Positions 25,540 through 32,960 of a DNA stretch of 35,951 bases are shown piece after piece; within the stretch, counting starts at the first letter, position 1, and each line of letters starts with the position of its first letter. The notes beneath the pieces were generated by a model, which saw nothing but the letters and a program-made list of their open reading frames with translations, had not been told where the DNA came from and searched no databases. The position numbers were made by a program, and so were the translations under genes. The DNA comes from Nanobdellota archaeon (lineage in GTDB: Archaea; Nanobdellota; Nanobdellia; Woesearchaeales; GCA-2686295). Location: positions 1 to 35,951 of the forward strand of contig JAHJQL010000017.1 of assembly GCA_018819065.1 (NCBI GenBank), in the 5' to 3' direction.

Positions 25540-25573
25540 TTTTACCACTTAGCAGTAAATAATTATCAAAACA

Positions 25574-25583
25574 CTTATATAAA
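25574..25583 (-). promoter_or_regulatory. TATA box of the radical SAM gene
   Basis: TTTATATAAG on the minus strand, centred about 30 nt upstream of GTG 25548 and 39 nt upstream of ATG 25539. With the ATG start the leader would be about 12 nt and contain AAGTGGT. Confidence 0.6.
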
Positions 25584-25598
25584 TATTTTCAATTAAAA

Positions 25599-25617
25599 TT
25601 TTATCGGAATAACAAAA
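25599..25617. promoter_or_regulatory. Imperfect palindrome between divergent promoters
   Basis: TTTTATCGGAATAACAAAA has TTTTAT/ATAACAAAA arms around CGGA, with one extra base in the right arm. It lies between the TATA boxes of the radical SAM gene and the Lrp-type regulator. It is a plausible operator for the latter, but AT-rich palindromes arise easily by chance. Confidence 0.3.
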
Positions 25618-25625
25618 TTTATATA
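25618..25625 (+). promoter_or_regulatory. TATA box of the tandem Lrp gene
   Basis: TTTATATA is centred 25 nt before ATG 25647, so the mRNA is predicted to be leaderless. Confidence 0.65.
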
Positions 25626-25646
25626 AAAAAAGTTATTTTGATGTAA

Positions 25647-26654
25647 ATGATGAGTAAACAAGAGCAGGAAATAAAACTAGATAAAATAGATAGAAAAATA
25701 CTATACGAACTTGATGTAGACTCAAGACAAACAAACTCACAAATAAGTAAAAAAGTAGGAACAAGCAAAGAAGTAGTTAATTACAGAATAAACAAACTTG
25801 AAGAAAAAGGAGTTATAATAAGATATTCAACAATAATAGATTTATTTAAAATAGGATACAAAAAATACAAAATTTACATCAAACTAAGAGGTGCAAGCAA
25901 AGAAAAAAAAGAAGAAATAGGAAAATATTTTTTTGAAAACAAAAATACTGAATGGGTCATAATAGGCTCGGGGAGATGGGAAGTTATTGCAAACTATTTC
26001 TCAAGAAACGAGCAAGAATTTGATGATGAAGTACAAGAGTTTATGAACAAATATCATGAATACATACAAGAAAAAGCAACAGTAACAACATTACAAATAT
26101 CACACGCAACAAGAGAATACCTAGGAGAAAAAAAATCTCCTAAGAAAGAATATATAGAATACAACATCGAACGAAGCGCAGAGTCAATTGACGAAACAGA
26201 CAAACAAATATTACACACAATAGCAAACAATGCAAGAATGTCAATAATAGAAATTGCAAAACTAGCAAAGACGACTGCGAGAATAGTACAATACAGACTA
26301 AAAGAAATGAAAAGAAAAAAAATAATTTTGGCATACAAAGTGACAATAAATCCCGCCAAAATTGGAAAAATGTTATGTAAAGCTTGTTTTTACCTCGGGG
26401 CAGCCGATAGAAAAAGAATAAAAGAATTTATGAAATATCTACACAACATAGAAGAAGGAATATGGCCACAAAAAATACTTGGGCCATGGGATGTTGAACT
26501 AGATATGGAAGTATCAAGCTATGATCGATTCAATGAAGTAATGATGGACATAAAAGAACAATTTGGAGATATCATAATAAATGATGAGTTCACAATAGTA
26601 TCAAAAGAGTACAAACTTGATTTTTACCCGGGCTGCTTAAGAGAAATCAAATAA
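25647..26654 (+). CDS. Tandem Lrp/AsnC-type transcriptional regulator
   Basis: 335 residues made of two Lrp-like halves. Half one has an HTH 'LDKIDRKILYELDVDSRQTN' to 'SKEVVNYRINKLEEKGVI' (about 9-60) and an alpha/beta region to about 160. Half two repeats it: 'IDETDKQILHTIANNARMSI' to 'TARIVQYRLKEMKRKKII' (about 177-230), followed by a second ligand-domain-like stretch. Ordinary Lrp proteins are about 150 residues with one HTH, so this is a fused duplication. It would present two HTHs per chain. Its head-to-head position with the radical SAM gene suggests that gene is its main target (inference). The convergent gap to aspS is 35 nt. Confidence 0.85.
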   Translation: MMSKQEQEIKLDKIDRKILYELDVDSRQTNSQISKKVGTSKEVVNYRINKLEEKGVIIRYSTIIDLFKIGYKKYKIYIKLRGASKEKKEEIGKYFFENKNTEWVIIGSGRWEVIANYFSRNEQEFDDEVQEFMNKYHEYIQEKATVTTLQISHATREYLGEKKSPKKEYIEYNIERSAESIDETDKQILHTIANNARMSIIEIAKLAKTTARIVQYRLKEMKRKKIILAYKVTINPAKIGKMLCKACFYLGAADRKRIKEFMKYLHNIEEGIWPQKILGPWDVELDMEVSSYDRFNEVMMDIKEQFGDIIINDEFTIVSKEYKLDFYPGCLREIK

Positions 26655-26689
26655 GAAAAAGCACAATAACAAAAAGTTATTAAAATATC

Positions 26690-28444
26690 TTATTTCTTCT
26701 TTTTTAGATCTATGTGAAGCTCTTTTAATTGCAGAGTTGAGATTTCTGCAGGACTGCCATCCATTGGACACTCTGCGTTTTTGTTCTTTGGAAAGGCAAT
26801 GACTTCTCTTATATCATTTGTTCCAACCATTAAAGCAACGCTTCTGTCAAGTCCAAGCCCCATTCCTCCGTGAGGTGGACCTCCATACTTGTAAGCGTCA
26901 AGTAAAAACCCAAATTTTTCATGAGCTTCTTTTTTATCAAGTCCGATAAATTTCATGATTCTTTCCTGCACTGAAGGGATGTTTACACGAATAGAGCCTG
27001 AGCCAAGTTCAACTCCATTTAAGGTCAAGTCCCAAAGATCGCCAATAACGTCTCCAGGTCTCTTCTCAAAGTTATCTATGAACTCTGGTTTTGGCATTGA
27101 AAACATGTGGTGTTCTGGCTCCCATTTACTCTCATCTTCGTTCCATGCAAATAGTGGAAAGTCTTTAACCCATGAAAACTTAAACTCTGCAGGATTATAC
27201 AGTTTTAAATCATCTGCAAGCTGCAGCCTAAGCCTTGAAAGTATGTAATTGCACTTCTTTGGCTTATCTGCAATAAATATCAAAATTGATCCTGGCTTTG
27301 CATCAACTTTTTTTATTAATTCTTTTTGAAGCTCTTTTGAGAAGAACTTTGCAATGTTTGACTCAAGACCATTCTTTGTCACTTTCATCCATGCAGTTCC
27401 TCTTGCACCGTTTTTCTGACAAATATCTGCGTATTTGTCAAGTTCATTTCTTGAAAAGTCTTTTTTTGGATTTATGCATTTTATGATGCCTCCATTCTTA
27501 TGAACATCTTTAAACACTTGAAAGTCTGACTTAACAACAATATCAGTAACATCATGTAAAAATAGTTCAAATCTTATGTCTGGCTTGTCAATTCCATACT
27601 TACCCATTGATTCTGCATAAGTAAATACTGGGAAATCAGCTAACTTCACACCTAAGACTTTCTTAAAAATATGCTTGTATAATCCTTCAACAAACTCTCT
27701 TATGTCATCAGACGTGACAAAACTCATCTCAAGGTCCATCTGAGTGTGCTCTGGCTGCCTGTCAGTTCTTAAGTCTTCATCCCTAAGACAGATTGCTACT
27801 TGATAATACCTGTCAAAGCCTGCAATCATTAGTATCTGCTTGTAAAGCTGTGGGCTTTGTGGAAGCGCGTAAAACTTTCCAGGATTAACTCTTGAAGGAA
27901 CAACATAATCTCTTGCACCTTCAGGCGTTGATTTCACAAGCATTGGAGTTTGGATGTCAATGAACCCATTAGCGCTGAAATACTCTCTTGCAGCAACCAA
28001 GAAGTCATGCCTTAGTTTAAGATTTTTTTGCATGGTTGGTCTTCTTAGGTCAAGATATCTGTATTTTAGTCTTGCATCTTCTCCTGCAACCTTTCGATCA
28101 TCAATTTCTATTGGAGGAGTTTCTGACTTGTTTAGAATTTTAAGTTCATCAACGAGAACTTCTATTTCTCCTGTTAAAAGTTTAGGGTTGATTAGTCCTT
28201 CTCCTCGAAAGCGAACAATTCCCTTTACCTGCAAGACATCTTCTCTGCTTAATCCTTCGGCAATTTTGTGAACATTTTTATTATGAGATGGATCAAAGAC
28301 AACTTGTGTCAAACCATAGCGATCTCTTAAGTCTATGAATATTACTCCGCCATGGTCTCTTCTTGCATTATTCCAGCCGCACAGAGTTACTTTCTTCTTC
28401 ACAGCACTTTTTCTTAACTCTCCACATGTGTGTGTTCTCAGCAT
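26690..28444 (-). CDS. aspS: Aspartyl-tRNA synthetase, bacterial type with GAD insertion
   Basis: 584 residues, the bacterial length; archaeal AspRS is about 430. The N-terminal OB domain has 'GWNNARRDHGGVIFIDLRD'. Catalytic motifs are 'ALPQSPQLYKQILMIAGFDR', motif 2 'LRDEDLRTDRQPEHTQMDLE', and motif 3 'GGPPHGGMGLGLDRSVAL', ending 'IREVIAFPKNKNAECPMDG'. The stretch about 285-410 between motifs 2 and 3 fits the GAD domain. His in RRDHGG has been linked in bacterial AspRS to relaxed tRNA discrimination (Leu in discriminating forms), so this enzyme may charge tRNA-Asn too (inference, from memory). SD AAAGGTGA precedes the ATG. A bacterial-type enzyme in an archaeal setting points to transfer. 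Confidence 0.93.
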   Translation of the reverse strand: MLRTHTCGELRKSAVKKKVTLCGWNNARRDHGGVIFIDLRDRYGLTQVVFDPSHNKNVHKIAEGLSREDVLQVKGIVRFRGEGLINPKLLTGEIEVLVDELKILNKSETPPIEIDDRKVAGEDARLKYRYLDLRRPTMQKNLKLRHDFLVAAREYFSANGFIDIQTPMLVKSTPEGARDYVVPSRVNPGKFYALPQSPQLYKQILMIAGFDRYYQVAICLRDEDLRTDRQPEHTQMDLEMSFVTSDDIREFVEGLYKHIFKKVLGVKLADFPVFTYAESMGKYGIDKPDIRFELFLHDVTDIVVKSDFQVFKDVHKNGGIIKCINPKKDFSRNELDKYADICQKNGARGTAWMKVTKNGLESNIAKFFSKELQKELIKKVDAKPGSILIFIADKPKKCNYILSRLRLQLADDLKLYNPAEFKFSWVKDFPLFAWNEDESKWEPEHHMFSMPKPEFIDNFEKRPGDVIGDLWDLTLNGVELGSGSIRVNIPSVQERIMKFIGLDKKEAHEKFGFLLDAYKYGGPPHGGMGLGLDRSVALMVGTNDIREVIAFPKNKNAECPMDGSPAEISTLQLKELHIDLKKKK

Positions 28445-28477
28445 TTTTTCACCTTTTGTCGTTTTATGTTTTGTTTT

Positions 28478-28490
28478 TATTTAATATTTT
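28478..28490 (-). promoter_or_regulatory. AT-rich promoter candidate close to aspS
   Basis: AAAATATTAAATA on the minus strand, about 40 nt before the aspS ATG. It is weaker than the TTTATATAT element farther upstream, so aspS may have two promoters or only the distal one. Confidence 0.3.
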
Positions 28491-28620
28491 TCCTTTTAGA
28501 GCTCTTTCTAGTGTTTTTAACAGCAGTTTAGAATAAAACTGCAACACTTAATTATCATTATTTGTGTTATTATCTAGAGAGAACTCGTTGCAAAATCCAG
28601 TCAAGGATTGTTCATGCATA
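28490..28620 (-). ncRNA. Candidate structured RNA or long leader between idi and aspS
   Basis: A strong minus-strand TATA box (28641-28650) predicts a start near 28620, about 175 nt before aspS, in a window where most leaders are near zero. The predicted RNA has a short hairpin (28594-28598/28605-28609) and a 13-bp stem pairing 28574-28586 with 28499-28511, with one mismatch and one wobble. Inside the stem is a perfect 7-bp hairpin (28523-28529/28536-28542). An AACAC block (28543-28547, plus strand) can pair with GTGTT on either side (28511-28515 or 28564-28568). I recognise no known family, and C/D box motifs are not convincing. It could be an independent small RNA or an aspS leader. Confidence 0.4.
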
Positions 28621-28640
28621 GGTAAAGAGAAGAATAAATA

Positions 28641-28650
28641 ATATATAAAG
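28641..28650 (-). promoter_or_regulatory. Strong TATA box without an adjacent ORF
   Basis: CTTTATATAT on the minus strand, just downstream of the idi stop. It is as good as the best gene promoters here, yet the nearest start codon is about 200 nt away (aspS). Confidence 0.55.
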
Positions 28651-28664
28651 TTTTGTTTATTGTT

Positions 28665-29168
28665 TTATTTATGCAGTTTTTTTAGTGCCATCTTAAACCA
28701 CGAAGTGTAATCATCAGGGTTTTTTAATATGTCTTTTTTCAGGTCAGAAATGGATATCAACTTATAATCCTCAACTTCTTGCAAATTTATGTTTGGTGTT
28801 TTGTCTGAGAAACCTACAAAAACATGGTCGAGTTCATTTTCAGTCAAACCATTGTCAAATTTCGCTTTGTATAAAAAACTAAATTTTTCTTTTAGCTCAC
28901 AGTCAAATCCCATCTCTTCTTTTAATCTTCTGTGAATGGCATCTTTTAACTCCTCACCTGGTCTTGGATGACTACAACAAGTGTTAGTCCATAATCCTCC
29001 ACAGTGATACTTTGACTTTTCTCTTTGCTGTAGTAATAATTCTCCTTTTGAGTTATACACAAATATTGAGAATGCACGATGAAGCTTTCTTTTTATGTGT
29101 GCATCCATTTTTTCTTCTATTCCAACTTCTTTGTCGTTTTCATCTACGAGTATAACATATTCAACCAC
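28665..29168 (-). CDS. idi: Isopentenyl-diphosphate delta-isomerase, type I
   Basis: 167 residues, Nudix-fold type I IDI. 'WTNTCCSHPRPGEELKDAIH' contains the catalytic Cys65 and His67; 'RRLKEEMGFDC' is the Nudix-like helix. 'GLTENELDHVFVGF' has the metal and catalytic Glu residues (110, 112). 'KLHRAFSIFVYNSKGELLLQ' is also typical. It interconverts IPP and DMAPP, feeding archaeal lipid synthesis with divalent metal as cofactor. Many archaea use the unrelated FMN-dependent type II enzyme instead. The start is GTG 29168 with SD GAGAGG (29178-29183). It is last in the gat cluster, 33 nt after gatA. Confidence 0.93.
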   Translation of the reverse strand: MVEYVILVDENDKEVGIEEKMDAHIKRKLHRAFSIFVYNSKGELLLQQREKSKYHCGGLWTNTCCSHPRPGEELKDAIHRRLKEEMGFDCELKEKFSFLYKAKFDNGLTENELDHVFVGFSDKTPNINLQEVEDYKLISISDLKKDILKNPDDYTSWFKMALKKLHK

Positions 29169-29201
29169 TGTATCTTTCCTCTCTTATTTGTCTCTGCTAA
29201 A

Positions 29202-30557
29202 TCACAAAGAATTTAAGACTTCAAACAATAATTTTTCCTTAAAAGCTGGAGCCATGACTTGTAAGCCCACAGGCACCCCATCAATTGTTCCTGCAGGTAT
29301 CACTCCTGCACATATGCCTGCTAGATTTGCAGGAATGGTAAATGCGTCATAAGCGTACATATCTTTAAAGGATACTTTCTCACCTATTTTGTGAGGTAGC
29401 TTTGGAGTTACAGGAGTTATAATCACATCCACTTTTTTGAATGCTTCTTCTAAGTCTTTTGCTATCTCTTTTTTTGCAGCCAAGCTTTTTCGATAATATT
29501 GACCACCATACTCTGCACGAGATATTTCTCTTCCGCCAAGAATCCTTCTTAACACTTCTTCACCACAAGAGTTTTCTATCTTCTCTCCATATCTTCTCCC
29601 GTCAAACTTCCTTGTTCCTGAGAAGAATTCAACATATACAAGCGGATAGTATGTTTGAACTGCTAATTTTACGTGTTTCAAATCAACATTTAATATGTTT
29701 GAGTTAGTCTTCTTAATTAATTCAGCTACTTTCTTCATTATCAATTCATAGATTCTCTTATCTACACATAAGCTTTCAAAGTCTTTGCTCAGTCCAACTT
29801 TAAGATTTTTTATGTTCTTAAAACTCGAGTACGAATCCGTTTTTTCTTCATAAGTTGTTGAGTCTTTATCTGATTTTCCAGCGATTACTTCAAGCATTAA
29901 TGCAGCTCCATAAACATCCTTGCAAAGAGGGCCTATCTGATCTAAGCTCATGCTTAAATCTACAAGACCGTATCTTGAAACTCGTCCGTAACTTGGTTTT
30001 ATTCCAACAACTCCACAATGAGATGCAGGGTTTCTAATGCTTCCACCAGTATCTGTTCCTAGCGCAATATCACAAAATCCCGCTGCAACAGCAGCTGTGC
30101 TTCCGCTGCTTGAACCACCAGGAATCCTTCCTTTAGCCACTGGGTTTTGTATTAGACCATAAGCACTTGTTTCACCTGAGCTTCCGCATGCAAACTCATC
30201 CATGTTAGTCATACCTATAATTATCCCATCTTCCTCTTTTATCTTTTTTATAACGTCTGCATCATAAGTTCCCACATACTTTTTCAGTGTTCTTGAGGCA
30301 CAGGTAATAGGCATTCCCTTAACATTTATGCATGATTTTACAGCTACTGCAAGACCTGCAAGCCTACCAACTTTTTTGTTCTCGCGTATTTTCTTATCAA
30401 CAATTTTTGCCTGTTCCAAAGCTTCTTTTTCTGCTACATAGATAAAAGAATTTATTGATTTATCTTCTTTTTTTATCTTTTCAAGGAATGATTTTATGTT
30501 ATCAACTGCTAAAAGCTTTCTTTCCCTTATTAATAACTGTTTTTCTTTAATGTTCAT
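29202..30557 (-). CDS. gatA: Aspartyl/glutamyl-tRNA amidotransferase subunit A
   Basis: 451 residues with the amidase signature. The Ser-cisSer-Lys triad is visible: Lys74 in 'LAVAVKSCINVKG', Ser149 in 'RIPGGSSSGSTAAVAAG', and nucleophile Ser173 in 'GTDTGGSIRNPASHCGVVG'. GatA frees ammonia from glutamine for transamidation of Asp-tRNA-Asn or Glu-tRNA-Gln in the GatCAB complex. The length is slightly under the bacterial 480-490. It lies 23 nt after mazG, separated from gatB and gatC by two small hydrolase genes. Confidence 0.93.
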   Translation of the reverse strand: MNIKEKQLLIRERKLLAVDNIKSFLEKIKKEDKSINSFIYVAEKEALEQAKIVDKKIRENKKVGRLAGLAVAVKSCINVKGMPITCASRTLKKYVGTYDADVIKKIKEEDGIIIGMTNMDEFACGSSGETSAYGLIQNPVAKGRIPGGSSSGSTAAVAAGFCDIALGTDTGGSIRNPASHCGVVGIKPSYGRVSRYGLVDLSMSLDQIGPLCKDVYGAALMLEVIAGKSDKDSTTYEEKTDSYSSFKNIKNLKVGLSKDFESLCVDKRIYELIMKKVAELIKKTNSNILNVDLKHVKLAVQTYYPLVYVEFFSGTRKFDGRRYGEKIENSCGEEVLRRILGGREISRAEYGGQYYRKSLAAKKEIAKDLEEAFKKVDVIITPVTPKLPHKIGEKVSFKDMYAYDAFTIPANLAGICAGVIPAGTIDGVPVGLQVMAPAFKEKLLFEVLNSL

Positions 30558-30580
30558 TTTCTTATTTGTTCCTTATTTCT

Positions 30581-30946
30581 CTATTCTTTTTCTTTTTTCT
30601 TTATCTCGTTCCAAAGTTTTGATTCTTCTTCTTTGGACAATTTTTTTCCTGTGAATATCCATGGTTTTCTTCTCTTTAATTTCTCCATTGCATCGTTTAT
30701 CACTTCTTTTCCTGAGAATAGTTTTTGTTCTTCAGCAATAACTATCATAAACAGTAAGTCCCAGAGTGCATCTCCAAGCTCTTCTCTTAAATTCTTAACA
30801 TCATCATTTTCTAGTGCTTGCTTTATTTCAAGCACTTCTTTGTACAACTCTTCTGCTCGTTCTTTCATGGAGTGTTCTCTTGACCACTCAGAGTTTTTCC
30901 TATCAATCTTTAGCGACTCGTATAATTCTTGAAATTTTTCTTTCAT
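30581..30946 (-). CDS. mazG: MazG-like NTP pyrophosphohydrolase
   Basis: 121 residues, all-alpha. 'AEELYKEVLEIKQALE' and 'LREELGDALWDLLFMIVIAE' carry the MazG metal-binding pattern (Glu37/Glu40, Glu56/Asp59). 'LKRRKPWIFTGKKLS' matches the MazG C-terminal basic segment, and the Trp residues near the end resemble bacterial MazG C-domains. The family hydrolyses (d)NTPs to NMP and PPi and is thought to clear aberrant nucleotides. The ATG overlaps the Nudix stop as ATGA. It is a single-domain version. Confidence 0.88.
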   Translation of the reverse strand: MKEKFQELYESLKIDRKNSEWSREHSMKERAEELYKEVLEIKQALENDDVKNLREELGDALWDLLFMIVIAEEQKLFSGKEVINDAMEKLKRRKPWIFTGKKLSKEEESKLWNEIKKKEKE

Positions 30947-31323
30947 TTTATTTTAACCTTTAAGTTTGGAGCAATATCTTTTTCTTTTTTAATGTCAACA
31001 TATTTTATGTCATCAAAAACGTCTGGTTCAGTTACTCTTGGCTCTCCGTTTATTATTCTTGCTTTGAATTGATGGCTTTTAACGGTTTTTCCCAAAAACT
31101 CGTAAATGATTGGCTTTAACTCTTCAATTATTTTAACATCACAACCAGTCTCTTCTTTTGTTTCTCTAATCGCTGCTTGTATTGGTGTCTCACCAAGGTC
31201 AATCTTTCCTCCAGGCAGCTCCCAGTAGTTATGTTTAATTCTATGCAGCAAAAGAGTTTTGCCGTCTTTTTCTATTCTGCAACCAGCCAATTCTTTCATC
31301 TTCACTAATTCATTCATATTCAC
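30943..31323 (-). CDS. Nudix hydrolase
   Basis: 126 residues. The Nudix box is complete: Gly39, Glu45, Arg53-Glu54, Glu57-Glu58 and Gly60, in 'GGKIDLGETPIQAAIRETKE' then 'ETGC'. The preceding 'LLLHRIKHNYWELPGG' is typical of MutT/ADP-ribose-type members. The substrate is not predictable. The start is GTG 31323 forming GTGA with the gatC stop; ATG 31317 is an alternative. It sits between gatC and mazG in one operon. Confidence 0.9.
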   Translation of the reverse strand: MNMNELVKMKELAGCRIEKDGKTLLLHRIKHNYWELPGGKIDLGETPIQAAIRETKEETGCDVKIIEELKPIIYEFLGKTVKSHQFKARIINGEPRVTEPDVFDDIKYVDIKKEKDIAPNLKVKIK

Positions 31324-31550
31324 CAGCTCTTCTTCTCTGCAACTATGAATCCTTTTCTCTCTTTTGGAGCATTTTTAAACATTCTTTCCCTAAATTCGCT
31401 TTCGCAATCATTTTCAAAAGATTCTCTTGTCTGAAATGTTCGCTTCGTACCAAATTCTTTTGTAAGCTGTATCTTATCAAGCTCTTTTATGAACTCATCC
31501 ATTATCTTCTTTGCTTCTTTTTCTATCTTTTCTTGATCCATTTTATTCAT
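31320..31550 (-). CDS. gatC: Probable GatC subunit (short form)
   Basis: 76 residues. The C-terminal 'FRERMFKNAPKERKGFIVAE' segment matches the GatC tail, where NAP followed by a charged stretch, Gly and a hydrophobic 'FxV' is conserved. The N-terminal helix 'IEKEAKKIMDEFIKELDKI' fits the GatC helical region. The protein is shorter than bacterial GatC (about 95), and similarity is weak elsewhere, so the call leans on the tail and on position between gatB and gatA. The ATG overlaps the gatB stop as ATGA. Confidence 0.75.
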   Translation of the reverse strand: MNKMDQEKIEKEAKKIMDEFIKELDKIQLTKEFGTKRTFQTRESFENDCESEFRERMFKNAPKERKGFIVAEKKSW

Positions 31551-32911
31551 TTTATCAGTTCTTTAATTATTCTGTTGACTTTGTCAGGAGTGGCTTTTCC
31601 TTTTGTTTTAGCCATGACTTGTCCAACGACTGCGTTTAAGGCTTTTTCATTTCCTTTCTTGAAATCATCCACGGCTGCTTGTTTTTCTTTTATGGCTTCT
31701 TGACAAAGCTTTTTTAGTTCCAAATCATCAGAAACAGACTCTAAACTGTGTTGTTTGACATATTCTTTGATGTTAAAATTCTCCTTGATAAACTTTGATA
31801 ACAATTCTTTTAAAACTACTGGCGACACCTCTTTTTTTTCGAGAAGCAAAAACCAATCTATCAAATAACTAACGTCTATGTTAACATCATCATAATCCAT
31901 GTTATTATCATTTATCGCTGCAATAACATCTCTTCTAAACCATCTGCTTGCAAAGACTGGATTAATTTCTTTTATCACTTTCTCAAATAACTCTGCAAGG
32001 ACTAGTTCTGAGCTTATAGTTTTTGCATCAACTTCATCAATTCCCAAACAAAGGTATTTCTTGTATTTTTCAGATGGTTTTTCAGGAAGCTTTGAAGCTA
32101 TTTCTTTTACAAGTCCTTCATCAACCTTTATCACAGGCAAGTCAGGCTCTGGAATGAACATGTAGTCTTGAGCAGTCTCTTTACTTCTCATAAATATGGT
32201 TTCTCCGCTATTATCATCATAGGTTCTTGTCTGCTGAATGTTTTTGTGTTCTCTTCTTTGTCTTTGCTCCTCGTAGTTTATCGCTTTTACAATGTTGCTT
32301 ATCGAGTTGACGTTCTTAACCTCTGTTCGCACATATCTTGGAGCTATCGAAACGTTAACATCGGATTTTATCCCTGCTTTTTTATCAACTGCCCTTATAT
32401 ATGAAAGAGTTGTAAGAAGGGTTTTTAACCAATGTTTAACCTCTTCTGCTGATTTAAAGTCTGGCTTTGTGACTATTTCAACAAGTGGAAATCCTGAACG
32501 GTTATAATCAACATTGCCAGTCAAGGGGTCCCACCGAGCAGGATCTTCCTCTAAATGTACTTCTTCAATCCCTATTCCTAAAAAATCTCCATTCACCCCT
32601 ACTGGAAGGCCAAAGCTCCCACTCATAGTTCTCTGATAGCCTGAAGGCAAGTCTGGCCAAGAATAATGTTTTCTTTGAAATAACAACTTATTGTTTATCT
32701 TGCATCCAAGCATCAGACCAACGGCTATTATTTTTTCCACAGCCTCCTTGTTTGGAAGCATTGGCTTTGAACCTGGTTGAGAAGTACAAATAGGACAGAT
32801 ATTGGTGTTTGGCTCAGCTTCATGAACTATCTTACAATTGCAGAACAACTTTTTAGTGTTTGTCATGTTGAGATACCCGTGTATCTCCAAACCAATCTTT
32901 AAATCCCCCAT
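31547..32911 (-). CDS. gatB: Aspartyl/glutamyl-tRNA amidotransferase subunit B
   Basis: 454 residues. 'KIGLEIHGYLNMTNTKKLFC' and 'FQRKHYSWPDLPSGYQRTMS' are classic GatB, with a zinc knuckle from LFCNC and ICPIC. The kinase-like cradle has 'GIGIEEVHLEEDPARW' and 'VDYNRSGFPLVEIVTKPDF'. The C-terminal tail (about 300-454) has the helical and YqeY-like domains ('NAVVGQVMAKTKGKATPDKV'), binding tRNA. GatB phosphorylates and amidates the mischarged aminoacyl-tRNA. TATA ATTATATAAA (32936-32945, minus) about 29 nt upstream predicts a nearly leaderless mRNA. First gene of the gatB-gatC-Nudix-mazG-gatA-idi cluster. Confidence 0.94.
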   Translation of the reverse strand: MGDLKIGLEIHGYLNMTNTKKLFCNCKIVHEAEPNTNICPICTSQPGSKPMLPNKEAVEKIIAVGLMLGCKINNKLLFQRKHYSWPDLPSGYQRTMSGSFGLPVGVNGDFLGIGIEEVHLEEDPARWDPLTGNVDYNRSGFPLVEIVTKPDFKSAEEVKHWLKTLLTTLSYIRAVDKKAGIKSDVNVSIAPRYVRTEVKNVNSISNIVKAINYEEQRQRREHKNIQQTRTYDDNSGETIFMRSKETAQDYMFIPEPDLPVIKVDEGLVKEIASKLPEKPSEKYKKYLCLGIDEVDAKTISSELVLAELFEKVIKEINPVFASRWFRRDVIAAINDNNMDYDDVNIDVSYLIDWFLLLEKKEVSPVVLKELLSKFIKENFNIKEYVKQHSLESVSDDLELKKLCQEAIKEKQAAVDDFKKGNEKALNAVVGQVMAKTKGKATPDKVNRIIKELIK

Positions 32912-32935
32912 AAACGTGAAAAAATAAGAAAGAAG

Positions 32936-32945
32936 TTTATATAAT
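32936..32945 (-). promoter_or_regulatory. TATA box of the gat operon
   Basis: ATTATATAAA on the minus strand, centred about 29 nt before the gatB ATG. Confidence 0.6.
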
Positions 32946-32960
32946 TTACTATAAAACCCG

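Noticed and set aside
28498-28505. AGAGCTCT palindrome as a regulatory site
   Set aside because: An 8-bp palindrome is expected by chance; it is better explained as part of the 13-bp stem of the RNA candidate.
28445-28664. tRNA or box C/D sRNA gene in the idi-aspS gap
   Set aside because: No cloverleaf, T-loop or GC-rich acceptor stem is seen, and no convincing C and D boxes (only a one-off match AUGAUAA).
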